From the NCBI RefSeq assembly GCF_963678635.1, contig NC_087071.1:12473088-12537087 (forward strand): 64,000 bases of DNA, written 5' to 3'. The translations under genes and the position numbers were made by a program. The DNA comes from Symsagittifera roscoffensis (lineage: Eukaryota; Xenacoelomorpha; Acoela; Convolutidae). This document shows positions 10,858-23,804 of the stretch, one piece after another (position 1 is the first letter of the stretch; every line of letters starts with the position of its first letter). The notes under the pieces were generated by a model, which saw only the letters and a program-made list of their open reading frames with translations, ran no database searches and was not told the origin of the DNA.

Positions 10858-13221
10858 GAGATTGGGATGTATTGCCGTATATTAAAATTCCATAAGTGAT
10901 TGTAGGATTTACATATGCTTTGTAGAAGCGAAGCATCTGCTGTTTAGAAAAAACATACCTAGCTTTCCAGAAAATGCCACAAAATTTAGTTAACTTTTTG
11001 CACACATGTTCAATGTGAAATTTGAAAACAAGTTTCCTATCAACAAAAATGCCTAAATATTTACACCTATTTGTAATTTGAACTGTAGTACCAAAAGCAA
11101 AGTAATCTTTTGAAAAGTTTTTACCAAATTTCATTTTTTGAGTTTTACCAGGATTGACACAAAGTGCATTCGTTTTGAACTATCTATCCATTTTATTTAA
11201 CGAACTATCTAAGCTATCGCAACAATTTTTTTTCTGCATTGCATTTTGTAGTATCATCAGCAAATAGAACAACCTCAGATCCTACAGCAATTTTCGGAAG
11301 ATCATTTATATAAAAATATTAAAAACAAAAACGGACCTAAAACTGACCCTTGTGGTACTCCACATGACATAGAGCGACTAGAAGATATTTTATTATTAGT
11401 TTGAACAAATTGAAATCGCTTTGCAAGGGAATTTTTCAGAAGACAAAAAATCCGGCCTCTAAAGCCGTATTTTTCCAATTTTGCCAAAAGAAGATCATGA
11501 TTTATGGTATCGAATGCTTTTTTGAGATCAACAAGGCATGATTGACAACCCAATTTTTTGTCCCATCCCTCTCTAATAAATTCGGTGAATTCGATTAATG
11601 CCTCCACGCATGATTTTTCTTTTGAAATCCAAATTGGTTTTCATAAAAAATCTTCTGCTTGTTAGCAAAGTTATACATTCTTTTAAATATTATCCTTTCG
11701 AAAATTTTGCTAAGTGAACTGAGTAAATTAATAGGCCTATAATTTTCGAAAGATTCTTCTAAACCTCCCTTGAAAAGGAGAATAACTTTTGCAACTTTAA
11801 AGGCTTGAGGAAAATAACCACTCTCAACACATTGGTTGAAAAGGCTGCAAATTTTTACAGAAATTACAGGGAGCGATATTTTTCTAATTTTGTTATTTAT
11901 GCCATCATGACCATTTGAACTTTTATTTTTCAACATATATCTGGCATTTTCAATTTCCTTGTGGGTAATTTCAAAAACAAACCATTGATTTTTCGATGCG
12001 ATCTACATAACCCAACGCTTGTTTGTAATCAAATTCAGGATTTCTCAGTTTCTCGCCAATTGAGGCAAAAAATTTATTATAAACATCAGCAGCAAAAAAA
12101 CTCGTGTTTTTGAAGTTTCCTTAGCAAAATTCATTAAAAGCCTGGAACAGCACTTTCGAATTTCTACCATTTCCAACTTTTTTGTCGTAATAAGCTCTTT
12201 TTTCATTTCTTATTACCTTGGTTGCTAAATTTCTAGCTGGAGAATATTTCAGTTTATTCAATTCAATAGGATTTTGTACCCACTTACTGAAAAGCCGATC
12301 GCGGTTTTTGAGGATTTTTTTGGTTGAATCGGTAACCCATGACTGTTTTTGTGATTTCGATTTTTCTAAGGGAGAAAAACGATCAACTGATGAAACTATG
12401 GATTCAACTAACAGACATAATTTCTCATTGGGATCACTAAGCTTATAAAATTTTGACAATTTGTTTTCTAAGAGGAACAAATATTTATAAATATTATCGT
12501 CACGGTAAAGATTTTTAAGATTTCTATAGCAGTAATCTTGTTTTTCTTGCGGATCAACATTCACGTAATCTGATATAATTACGGGAAAATGATCAGAAAT
12601 AGTTGAATCCAATGTTTTTACGTTGGCGTCGAAATTAGCAATTAAATGATCAATACATTTACTCGATGTTGGAGTAATGCGAGTTGGATCTCTATTCAGA
12701 ATATGAGCACCACAGCTTTAAATTAGATTAATATAAGATTTCGAAATTGGCTTGCAATCTAAAGTGTCGATATTAAAATCTCCGCAAACAAGAAATTTAG
12801 TTTTCAAAGCATTCAAGTACAGAAGGTAATTCTCAAAGTGCTTCAAAAAAAAAATTAATTTTTTGCTCTGTGGGGGTTTATAGACAACGGAAATATTAGT
12901 CTTGACTGATTTATACACGATAGATATGTTGATGCATTCGAAATTAACCTCTACACTGTTTAACTGAAAATTCACATCGTCACGCACATAAAACGCACAT
13001 CCCCCACCTCGTTGATGTTTCCGGTGTTTAGAAATTAAGGGATGGTAGCCATCAAGATGATAGAGACTCAGATAATCATTATCACACAGACAGGTTTCGC
13101 ATAGCGCAATAATCAAAGGTTTTTGTTCTAACTGATCAATATCTATAACGAGTTGGTCATGATGGCATCTGAGGGACCTTATATTTGAAAAACACAAAAA
13201 ACTGTCTTTTAAGTCGCCCAT
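10451..13221 (-). pseudogene. LINE ORF2: APE endonuclease and reverse transcriptase (broken)
   Basis: The endonuclease starts at 13221 with CFSNIRSLRCHHDQL and includes LIIALCETCL, GGGCAFYVRDDV, SVVYKPP and LVCGDFNID, the motifs of apurinic-type LINE endonucleases. ISDHFPVI follows at about 12600 as the last endonuclease motif. RT motifs are NGHDGINNKIRK, ENYRPINLLSSLSKIFERI, LVDLKKAFDTINHDLLLAKL, CGVPQGSVLGP and LFADDTT (about 11260), so both catalytic aspartates are present. The C-terminal part (11134-10451) ends with CLRLYKQFFQI. Frame breaks near 12710, 12120, 11600 and 11300-11140 inactivate this copy. Confidence 0.85.
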
Positions 13222-13285
13222 ATGACGTTCTTCTACATTTCTCTCCGTTTCAAAAAAAATAAGACTTCAGTCAAGTTGATTGAAT

Positions 13286-14389
13286 TTATTTGTTAGCTTC
13301 TTCTGTTACTGTTTTTTCTATATTGAGCGCTTCTGATTCATTTTCAATATTTAATTTCTTAGAGGCCTGATTATCAAGATTCAATATTTTTGGCGATAAA
13401 CTCTTCTCTGACCATCTCCGCGAAGAACCAGGAGTTGAATTGGTATTTAGTTGAGCACCAGTATGGCGCCCAGTAATGAAGGTTTTTTGAACTGCTTGAG
13501 GATAGTTGTGAGGTCTTGGCCGGTTTTGACTGATCTGTTTTTTGGCTGCAATTTTGGCTAGGTGATTAAGACCATTTATCCACGGGGGAAAGGACCAACA
13601 CAAGAGCTGTACAGCTCATCACGGCGAACCGCTGTTGTGCCCCTGTTTAAGAACTACATGCTATTTTTTTTTGTGGTTATTTTTCTGGGCTGGGTAATGT
13701 TGCTTCACCCTCAAGCAACGAGCACGGATCATGGTGGGCCTCGAACATCCGACCTTTCGATTGAGAGGCGGAGACGTAACCACTTCACCACCGCACCCCG
13801 CCAGTTGTTCCACGCCAGCAAGACTATTTACACTTTGGGAATAAAATGAGCCATTTGGTCGTTGGCAAAAAACTTTCTTTTAACAGTTATGTGTCGTTGT
13901 AATAAGATTCATGTTATCGCATTTCCTTTTAATTTCCATATCTGATTTCGGCAACCGTTCATTTATGAATAAATTGTTTCCCTGAACGCCCTTCTGACCA
14001 GATAACATACGCCTCCTTCCGAAAATCTCATCTTTGTCCGAAACATAGACAAATTTCAAAACGATTGGAACATTCTTACCAGAATCCTTACGCGTCGGAA
14101 GAGGATGACATGCCTTGATAGCTCCCGGTGATAATACATAGCCACCAAAGTAATGGTAAACTAGGTTGCACATGTCAGAAATCAGGTTGGGGGAGTATGG
14201 GTTGATATCAAAATTTGAAAAAATTAAGCAATCTTTGCTCGAATATCTTTCCTGAAAATTTACTCGCTTTTCGAGATCAAAAACATTGTTTTTTAAGTCA
14301 ATTATTTCCTGGGTTCTTTCATTTGATACATTTTTAAGAGAATCAACTCTTGACAAAAGGCTAGTGATAATAGGAATACTCTTACCCAA
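13286..14389 (-). pseudogene. LINE ORF1 (RNA-binding chaperone type), interrupted by a SINE
   Basis: The first part (14389-13880) has a heptad-like stretch, LSRVDSLKNV through LEKRVNFQERYSS. It then shows CLIFSNFDINPYSPNLISDM, which fits the coiled coil plus RRM-like fold of many ORF1 proteins. Past a single in-frame TAA at about 13880-13885 the same frame continues to the SINE insertion site. Beyond the SINE (from about 13577 to 13286) the frame continues as NHLAKIAAKKQISQNRPRPH through an Asn/Ser-rich C-terminus. Apart from the SINE and that one stop, ORF1 is open. Confidence 0.7.
13578..13819 (-). mobile_element. tRNA-derived SINE inserted in LINE ORF1
   Basis: On the minus strand a tRNA-like head is seen, with an A box like TGGTGAAGTGG and a B-box-like TGTTCGAGGCC, followed by a tRNA-unrelated body of about 150 bp. 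It is flanked by AAGACCATTT (13568-13577) and AAGACTATTT (13820-13829), a 10-bp target duplication with one mismatch. Removing the insert leaves the LINE ORF1 frame continuous, which supports these limits. Confidence 0.75.
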
Positions 14390-14400
14390 CTAAGCTTCAA

Positions 14401-15882
14401 AACTGGATAGAAATCATATCATAATATTACACAATGTTGATAATCCAACCTCTTTTTTTGTGTTTTATGTAGAAAAGAACTACTTCTCTTATGCAAAAAA
14501 GAAGTACTTTCTAGATCAATCTTGAATCAAAACATAGCCAACAGACAGTTGGAAAAGAACCAATGAACGCAAGCAAACAGAAACAAATACTGACCTGCGT
14601 TTTTTGTTTGAAAACTTTTGAATTTCGCAGAAAAAAAATAAAGAAGATCTTTGAAAGCTTAGAACAATTTATGATTGGCACTTTTTTGATAGTATTAACT
14701 CCATTTGAGAAAATTGGATCAGTAAATTAAAAAAAAATTTTCGCTTGGAAATCTGAAAAATAAATTCTCCTTCTGAAATTAGAAGACGATCATTTCTTGT
14801 GACCTTTACACTTTTGCTGTTCCTTCCTTTCAACAATAGTGGAGTTGCCTTACTTTCAACAAAAGAAATGAGCAAAAAGTTAAAACAAGAAATCAAAAGT
14901 GAAAAGTGAAAAGTAAATTTGAGCCTGAACAAATTTTAAAGTTTTCCCTAAAAAAAATTACCTCTACCTATAAAATGTCTGAACTACGTCATGAATTCTT
15001 AATCACCGGCTTTTCGACATGAAAACTATTTGCAATTGGCTATAAATTGAAGCTAACAAGTGTTTTTTTGCATTAGATTAATAAGACATTAGATAAATAA
15101 GACTGTAATCTCCAGTAGTTAACATGCCTGTCGGATAAACAAGAGGTCGGTAGTTCCAATCCAAAAGGGATTTTTTTTGTCTCCAGATGAAGAGAAACAT
15201 AACAACATAACGAAGCGAATTTTATTGTTGAAGAATTTAGGTACATTTTTGCGGCGCGACTTTAAAAAAGTTTTGGCGGCGAGCGACGCTTAAAATATTT
15301 TTCGCAGCGGTGCGATTTAAGAACAAACTTTGGCTGCATGAAAAAAAAACGCTAGAGAAACAATTTAGGAAAGATTTTTTGTGCGACATAAAAAAATGTG
15401 TTCCCAGCATTTTTTTGCCGCTCTGGTCGTCGCGCCGTTATATTCAGCCGAACCGTATGGTGTGGTTTTTTCTGTCGCGTCGGTTTGTGAGTACCAAGAT
15501 TTGGTTGCTCCGGTCTAGAATTGCCGATACTAAACCGCACCCGCCTCAATTTGGCAAATTTGGGTCGAACGGCTGCTCAGTCGATCATAACCTTTGGTCC
15601 AGCTCGACCGAAACATTTTTCTTCCTTCTAACACCGTCAAAATGATTTTCATCGGTCAAACTCTTCCTCCTTTAAAAACACCCGCAATCAGACATATTAT
15701 GTTCCATTGGTAAAAAAAACTAACTTTTGTCAAGTTGATTTCGTCTATCCATGTGTCGCAAACTTCGAACCGGGTTTGATGCTTTTTTTGTAATTATCAA
15801 AAAGACTTACCTTTCAATTTCAAAATCGAAAGAGTAATAATAAAGATGGTTGAATATTTAATGTGGAAACATTTATTGGACA
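14401..15882. other. No gene recognised
   Basis: AT-rich spacer. It includes a weak tRNA-like segment (annotated separately) and GC-richer text around 15240-15640 in which the motif GGCG/GCG recurs. I see no supported coding region. Confidence 0.5.
15105..15165 (+). other. Degenerate tRNA-like segment (possible SINE head)
   Basis: AGTTCCAATCC (15152-15162) resembles a pol III B box, and CCAGTAGTTAACA about 30 bp upstream resembles a worn A box. A short T-run follows. This could be an old SINE head; the match is weak. Confidence 0.3.
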
Positions 15883-16143
15883 CAGAGGCGGATCTAGGAT
15901 TTGCTCAAGTGTTAAGATGAATTTTGAAAAAAAAAACAAGTAAAAATTCCTTTTTTCGGCTATTTTTGTATCATTTTGAGGGAAAAGTTGCATAGTTTTG
16001 GCGGGTGCTCCCCCTCAAAATTACTATAAAGATGTCGTAAACTAGTATTAATACGGGGAACTTTTGAATGGTTAGGGCCCTAAAATAAAAGAAACAACAT
16101 CCCCCACCCTCCTCCCCCCCCCCCCCCATTAAATCCGCCTCTG
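15883..16143. mobile_element. hAT-type MITE, 261 bp
   Basis: Terminal inverted repeats are CAGAGGCGGATCTAGG at the left and the complement of CAGAGGCGGATTTAAT at the right. The flanks ATTGGACA and ATTGACAG may be a worn 8-bp target duplication. A C-run lies just inside the right end. It has no coding capacity and belongs with the copies at 19814, 25048 and 29694. Confidence 0.65.
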
Positions 16144-16640
16144 ATTGACAGTTAGTGTTGGTTTGACCGGTCCATTAAATTATAAACTAACAGAAGGAAT
16201 AACGGTGACACAATAAAACTAAAACAACATGAACACTGGAGTCACAACTCAGAGGGATATGGAATGAAAACATTCTCCATTCGTTATTTCTACTCACGAG
16301 TAACTGAAACAAAAAGCAAAACTGAAATCAAGCCATTTGCAGATTAAAATGTGGGTTAATTGCGTCTCTAATAATCAAACTAACTAAAATAACCCTCGAA
16401 GTTGATTTGTAACATTTTGTTTTTATAGTCAAATTTCTGTTCTTTTTTACGCTCCGTTTTGTTTAACACTTATTGTTCTTTATTTGATTTTATGTTTCGG
16501 CTCATTTACATCGAAAGTTCTCGCACAACTTCTTGAATTAAGCTTTTCAATAAAAAACCAAGTAGGCTCAAATATATATTTTTTGAGCTTTTTAAAGTTG
16601 TTTTTTTTTGCACGGTTTTAGTTTATGAAAAACTTGTGGG

Positions 16641-17341
16641 TAGCACTGTGCTGATTTAAATTAACCGGACAATACGCGTTAAACTTGAAATTTAAAACCC
16701 GTTTTTCTCAAATTGGGTTGAGTTTAGGTGAAAATTTATGAAAACAAAACTTGCTTAAAGTGTTAGCAAAATTAATATGGTGTAATTTGTTTTGCGAAAT
16801 TCGGGCCCGAAAATTTAACCCAAAAAATGGGTCAGTTTGGCTTTTCTTAGTTAATCAAAAATTACGCCGAAAACACCCAGTCGATCACAGACATAATTAT
16901 ATCAAAGTGAGCCACTTACGTAGACCAACAAACTTTATGAAGGTATTTTCTCTAAATATAAAGTATTTTATCTAGTAAAAATGACCTTTTTTGTCTATCA
17001 AACAAAAATAAATTAACTTATACAATATTTTGGAGATTATACTTTTCTTAAAGTTTGTTGGGCTACGTAAGTGGCTTAATTTGATTTAACTGTGTCTGTG
17101 ATCGATTGGGTATTTTCGGCGTAATTTTTGATTAACTAAGAAAAGCCAAAAAGACCCATTTTTGAGGTATAACTTTGGGCAGGAATTTTGCAAAACAAAT
17201 TACACCATATTAGTTCTGCTAAAAACTTAGACAAGTTTTGTATCCATAGGTTTTTACCTTAACTCAACCCAATTTGAGAAAAATGGTTTTTAATTTTCAA
17301 GTTTAACGCGTTTTGTCCGGTTAATTTAAATCAGCACTGTA
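16641..17341. mobile_element. Foldback element with about 300-bp inverted arms (Tc1/mariner-type MITE)
   Basis: The left arm (about 16641-16945) and right arm (about 17045-17341) are reverse complements over roughly 300 bp with modest divergence. Shared text includes GCTGATTTAAATTAACCGG, AACGCG and TTACGCCGAAAA on opposite strands. The loop is about 100 bp. Both ends abut TA, as expected for a Tc1/mariner-type insertion. No transposase ORF is present, so this is a non-autonomous element. Confidence 0.7.
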
Positions 17342-19813
17342 TGCTCCCAAGCCATATCTTATGCCTTATTTGAAACACTGGTGCAATGTTTTCTTAGAAC
17401 AATCAGATAAAACAAACTAAAAACTAAAAACTACGTGATAGCAGTGAAAATTTTTCAAACCTATGTTTTGTTCGTGTTTTTACTTGTGTTTCCAGCCAGA
17501 TAGCAACTCAACAGCCTAAACTGTATCTCGAAATTTGCTCACTTCTAAGTTTTGTTGCTACGAAATCAAGCGCATTTTCATGATTTTAACCTCTACAGTG
17601 CTTGTTTTTGCTGTCTATTTTTAGTAAAAATTTTACGTAGACCAAAAGAAATGGATCAGAGCTAGCCTTTATGGAACTATCAGTATTTGGTTCCAATGAC
17701 CTATCAAAATAAGTCAAGTCTAAAATTATCAGTTTTCCTCATCTGCACTACCTTTTGCGTCTTAGCGAATTCATTCTTCAATACGTGGTAAAAAAAATTG
17801 ATCATGCAACGAGAAAAATTTTCAGCGAGAAAAATGAACTATTCGTTGTGAAAAGCTTACTAAAGTCAGCTATATCTTACTTTTTCACCCGAAATTACAA
17901 ACTTATTGAGGATAAAGAAATCCGGCATTTTCAGACCCGGGTTACGTTGGTAAGTAAAACCAAATATTGAAAAATTCATAAAAGCTAGCTCTGCTCATTT
18001 TCTTTTATCAATGTTTCTTTTTTTTTAGTCTCATATTCAGGTAAACTGCTCAATTCAACAGAGTTTTCAAAGAGGGTAGATCATATCATTTGCTCTGTTT
18101 TTTTTTGTGAATTTTTTGAATTTTGAAGCACTTTTAGGTATGTTTTTCTTTAACCTCAAAGTCAATATCGAGTACACTAATCAATAACAGCTATGATAAT
18201 TTTAGCATAGCTCGGAAAAAAAGATCTCGCTGATTAGTGCCCTACTTCTTCATTCATTAGTTTTGTTTTTTCTAGGATGGCAACCCTCTATTAAAAAATT
18301 TGAATTTTTTAAACTGCAATTAGAAACGTTTAATCATAAAAACTCATATTTTGATCTAGTCATTCTGTGTTTGGTTGTTTTATGTTAAACCGGGTCGCCT
18401 ATTATGAATACGGTATTTTTTCATAACAATTAAAATGATTTTCAAACTTCAGTTTTTTGGTATTATATATCAAAAAAATCATAAGTTTTTAATTTACGAT
18501 AAGAAAAATTACACTGGTGGACAAACGTAAGCGCTACAGCTGCTTTTTAAATTTAAATTCCTGTTTTTTCAAAAACGATTTCGACCCCCTTTCACTGTGA
18601 AAATTAACAAAACTCTTACATCGACCAAGAGCGAGTGATTAGAGAGTTTCTTCATTTCGGATTCAAGGTCCTATCTGTTTTTAACGGATCTCGAAGTGCC
18701 TTTTTTACAATATCCTTTAAGTATTTCAAAATACGCAAAGTTCTATGAAACAGCTGAGCTTAAATAACTTGTCCCGCAGAACAATCCAATTGTACTTTCA
18801 CGTCGCTTGAACAATTTTTCCCCGCTTTTTTGCAAAAAAGTTCACTCCGATGCAAAACTTAGCGCAAATGGCGAGAATTGGATTTTTGGGACCCAAAAAA
18901 ACTGATAATTACTTGAACGCAAGCTTTAATAGTTTCGGAAAAATTAACTGTGATCATTTGTATTTAGTCTAGTTTAAAAACTTTGCACTTTGCCATATCT
19001 CAATGAGTTTTGTAAACTCTCTTAATCATTTTTGAAAACTGGCATTTTCAGAAGGGGAAACGGTTCGAAATATGTTTCAGTGGTTTTTTTGCCACAAAAA
19101 ATTGATTATCTTATATTCTAGTGCACTGTCTAAATTTGGCAATATAATCGTTTATGTAAACAATATTTTTCTCAACAAAAATTCATTAAAATCATTTTTT
19201 ATGACAACTCGGTGTGGGACGCTCAGCTTTGTGCTTCTTCTTAGGCGTATTAGCCTTTTCTGACCTTCAATTTTTGATGAATATTTTGATGGCATTTTTT
19301 TTTATTGAATGCATTTTCTGTCTTGGGTTCAAAAACAAAAAAAAAACAAAGAAACTAAAAATTTGGGATTATAACTCCCAAATTCTGAAAACACTTTATC
19401 AAATGATTTTGGGTAAGACACTGATTGTAGCAATTTATGGTTCTTGACAATGGCTACGGAACGAGTTGTAAAAAATCTATATCTTTTAAGCGGGATGAAA
19501 CAGTTGGGCTGTGCGATTGGGATGAAACAGTTAGCAAGATCCGAAGGTCTTATCAATATTTCTGAAATACAGTTTGAAATAATCTTTGATGCAAGAAGTT
19601 TGATTTTTGATAGGATCTTTTATGTTGTGGAGTCCCCCATTATGGCGAATGGAACGATTTTCAATTTTTTCGAAAACCTAGTCGTCTTTTTTTATTAAAT
19701 TGCTTTTAATCTTTCAACATTTAATGCATTTTTTGATCAACTTCACTACACATTGACGCCGAAAAGTCATTTAGGAAAATTTAAAAGCAGTCAGCACGGA
19801 ATTTATGTATCAA
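17342..19813. other. No gene recognised
   Basis: About 2.5 kb of AT-rich DNA with only short, non-conserved open frames. CACTGGTGGACAAACGT near 18513 looks like a transposon terminus, but no partner end was found. Confidence 0.5.
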
Positions 19814-20253
19814 CAGGGGCGGATCTAGGGGGGGGGGGGGGCGGGGGGCCGACGCCTCCCTTCAGTGATTCGACCCCCTGCCTATCCAAAGGCCCCCCAC
19901 TTTGGTACCATTCATGAAATCCATTTTTGACCGATCGACCCTAGATTTTTCTAAAGGCGCCGTCGGCGCTAATATATACTAACTTTGAGGGGGGAGCGCG
20001 TGCCGAAAAAACGCGATTTTTTGGTCAACATTTTCCGAAAAGTGACTGAAAACGCCTTTTTTGAAAATTTTTTTAACAAAATTTTGCCTGCGGCGCAGAA
20101 AATTAGCCAAAAACAAGTACTAAATTGTGCTTAGGGAGAGCTCGAAAAATCAATCCGGTCGACTTAAAAAAAAGGTCGACAAAATTTTTGAAAATTTTCA
20201 AAAACTTTTTGAAAATCCCCCCCCCCCTCGAGAAAATTCTAGACCCGCCCCTG
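19814..20253. mobile_element. hAT-type MITE with perfect 8-bp target duplication
   Basis: The element starts CAGGGGCGGATCTAGG and ends with the complement, CTAGACCCGCCCCTG. It is flanked on both sides by TGTATCAA (19806-19813 and 20254-20261), a perfect 8-bp duplication typical of hAT insertion. It is 440 bp long with no transposase. A long G-run lies just inside the left end and a C-run just inside the right end. Confidence 0.85.
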
Positions 20254-23200
20254 TGTATCAATATAGTACTATGGGGGTAATTTTTGGTTGCCATGCGTCG
20301 AATTCTGGAAAAGTAGACTAAGCCTATTAGAATAAAGTGTTCAAAAATAGAATAAAGTGTTCAAAAACTAATTTTCATTTTTTGGAAACCGCCCTTTTGC
20401 TCAAAATTCAATCAATTTATGTTTGCACTTCTTCACAGGTTTTCCAATCATGTTATTTTATCTATATTTAATGAATCATGTCATGATTAAATTAGTTGAT
20501 GATTTAACGGTCAAACTTTTCAAAATATAGTGACAAAGTGTCGAAGCTTCGCGAGTTTTGTGTTTCCCTGAAGACAATTTGACTTCAATCAAAACTTGAA
20601 ACACCTCTTGAATGTATGGTAAATAATCTAATCTTATCTCAGTTTGGGGAAATTTGTTGTGATATTTGATTTAACTCTTGATTTTAGCAGCAAGACACAA
20701 AATTGAACGAAAACTTCAAAGTCATATTACTGATAGATAATGAACTTTACTAAAAACAAAGAAGGTTAGGGGCTACCGCTTTGAAGGGCAGATTTTTACT
20801 GTTCATTAAGCGGTCAACGTTATAAGGAAGATTTTTTCTTAATTATGCAGATATCTTAAGCTAGTTGTAAGGAGATTTCTCTCATAACATAAGCAATGAA
20901 AAAGCCTTTACAGGTGAACTAAAATTTTTGCAAACAAAAAAACAAGGTCAAACAATCAATTAGTTAGTTACTAGTTAGTAAACTAGTTAGTAAAGAAAAT
21001 TCAAATGAGCTGAATATATATTGTAAAAATGTAAAAATAAGAGAACAAATAATCATGTCATGAGCTTTTGTATACAATCTGTAAGTTTGCAAGGTTTTTC
21101 TTATAATATTTTAGATTTGACTAAGATTATTTTTCAATCGTGCGCATGCTATAATTACATTGAAACACTTTCAAAAAATGTTTGACATTTTTTTACTCGC
21201 AATTTGATGAAAATTTTGCGTCAAGAAATCACAGATGGATTACAAAGAAAGTATTTTAAATTTGAATCACCGTTTGTCATGTGTTTTACGATTACTTTTG
21301 AGAATAACTTATTGTTACTAAAGTATTTTTCTCGCATTAGTATAATCTGATCTAAATAGGCATAATTAAATAAACCTAACAGTTGTTTTCGAAAGTAAAT
21401 TGAAAAGACTGATTAACGTTGATCAGATCATTATGTTTTTATAATCAAACTACATCTTAGACGCACCATTTTTTTATATTGAGTAAATTTTTTCACTCAT
21501 ATTTTAAAAATAATTTTCCGAATTGTTTCTGTCATACCTGAGATCGGATTGTTGCGTGTCTCCGGAATCTGGACTTCCGAACTGGATCTTTATGAACTCT
21601 GAAGTGTAGTACCAACTACCAATTGTTAAACTACACTCTTGTCGGTCATTGGGGAAATATCTAAAACAAAGCGAGAGATAGAACTTTAAAGCCTCCCACT
21701 AAAAATTTTAGAAGGGGAGGGTTTGATTTTTTTAAAATCGAGGAACTCTTATATAGGTCGTAATGGTTTTATATTTTTGTCTTAATTGTTGTTTATGCTC
21801 AAAATTCATTTTTCGCGGTTTAATTTATGATTTATTTTAAAGTTTACTTCCTTTCAATTGATAAAGGAAGTCAAACTGGGCTATTGAACAATTAATTGTA
21901 AGGGTCACACAATGTGATCGGTTTCTAATTTCGAAAGTGCATTTTATTTTTTAGATTTCCCAGCGGATTAATAACTTTACCTATTGGTTCAATTTTCTCA
22001 TATTGTAATAACTTCCCGGGTTTGAAAAGTTTTAAAAGTTTAACGAACATTTTTGGTCTAATTGCCTCTTTTGAAACTTTCTGGTCATTAAAAAATTGAT
22101 TTAAAATTTTCGATAAAAAATGCTTATCGTACAATTTTTATATATGAAAGTTATAAGATAATCATTTTGTCATAGAAAAAATAAAAATTTCAAAAATTGC
22201 CAAGAAACGTGTCTGGATAACTTAAAAAAAAATTCATTGTTTATATCTAAGATAGAGGGCATTTTGACAAAGAAAAACATATAAGTAATTTAGGCCGGGA
22301 ATAATGCTTATCATAATTTTTTCATATATGAAAATTGTATGATATGGAAATGTTCATAAACAAAAACACGAATTTGAGGTTAAAAAAATGCAATCCTTTC
22401 TTTTGTTTGCAAACTTGCTTTTGTGCACGAATATATGTTTTACAAAAAAAAATTGCGTGTAAATTTTGACTTTTTGTGTTTATTACTTAGTCCAGAATGA
22501 GTTTTTCACCCAAAAACCTCAAAAATGACAAAAAAAAATGTTTTTTTTTTTGTAAACACGATTATTTTTTTTTGTTTCATTTGCTAAGATTAAAATATTT
22601 TATAAAAATAAAACAGACTTTTTTCATAACCATCGAATCTTTCTAACCAAAATTTATCTAGCCATATACAAAAATTTACATTTTTGGTACATAATTCCAT
22701 GTGAAAATGCTAAAATTAACTTAAATGGTTGAAATCACCAAATGCACTTTATCTGCGTTGTAACTGCCAGTTATACTCTGGGTTTTCTTATGACAAAAAA
22801 TCGGTGGCTAGTGTTTCGGATGAAACGCAAAATTAAGAAACAAAAATTTTTTGTATTTTAATTTATGGAAACATGTTTGTCATATAATTTCATAGCATGG
22901 AAAAAATGCTTATCAAGCTATTTTCATACAATTTTAGGGATAAAAAGACTAATGAAAAAGCTCAAATTTTATTTCCAGAGTATGGAAAAAATGCTTGTTA
23001 TAAAATTTCATCGTATAGAAAAATGCTTATTTTGCTATTTTCATACACTTACTTTACTCCATGAAATCGTATGAAAGAGTATGATAACCATTTTTTTTTT
23101 CATAAATAAAAATTGTATAAAAAGATTTTTTGTCAACCCGGGTTTGTAGAGCTTGAAGCCATATACTTTTAACTTCGATTTTCACAATTGATTTTTTCAA

Positions 23201-23804
23201 AAAACCAGCCATTTTTTTTCTTTCCTTGCGTTCATTGGCTCTTTCCAACTGTCTGTTGGCTATGTTTTTAGTTGTTATTTTAGTATTTTAAGAAAAATCA
23301 AGTAATTGATACAACCCTAAATGTATTTTATACAAGCTTAGACAATCCTAATTTGGTCATGATAGGGGAATTAAGGGTTGAGGAAATTCACTTAACTTGA
23401 TTTTTAACCGAACATCACATCATAGTGATACATTCGCATGAAAATATTTTGAAAAAGAGTTAATATGGCTAGCTGCTATGTGAGTCATTTAAAATTTTTG
23501 TTTGTTTAATGACGACAACCAAACTTGAATGACCCTTAAATTTGTAACGATTTGTAGAGGTTGAGTCAATAATGATCGACCTTCATATTCATGTCGACCT
23601 GTAGTTTTTGGGTCAACTATAGTCGACCCTTAAGTTTCTCTCGACCTGTAAAACTTGGTTAAAAAATTGAAATCACTCGGTTCACATGGACGATACATTC
23701 AATTTAACCACCTCAAGCCGGGCAGTGTGGCCTACTTTTGTTACAGAAAGACCAAATGTGCAAAATCTCTGACTAAAATACCTTGATTATTTAAATTGCG
23801 TAAG
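20254..23804. other. No gene recognised; low-complexity and imperfect repeats
   Basis: AT-rich sequence without a supported gene. TAGAATAAAGTGTTCAAAAA is present twice in tandem near 20329-20367. From about 22280 to 23100 a unit resembling TATGGAAAAAATGCTTATCA, plus an ATTTTCATAC segment, recurs irregularly several times. The short open frames here are shadows of that repeat. Confidence 0.5.

Larger units (their letters stand above)
9304..14400 (-). mobile_element. Decayed Jockey/CR1-group LINE
   Basis: Reading the minus strand gives ORF1 (14389 down to about 13286), then ORF2 with endonuclease (13221-12718 and on) and reverse transcriptase (about 11936-10451). This is the two-ORF layout of the Jockey/CR1/L2 group of non-LTR elements. 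ORF2 is broken by several frameshifts. The 3' end is tandemly duplicated, and a SINE sits in ORF1. The exact clade would need a phylogeny. Confidence 0.85.

Noticed and set aside
22860-23100. Possible CRISPR-like or satellite array
   Set aside because: The repeats are imperfect, irregularly spaced and AT-rich in eukaryotic DNA; slippage or an old local duplication explains them.
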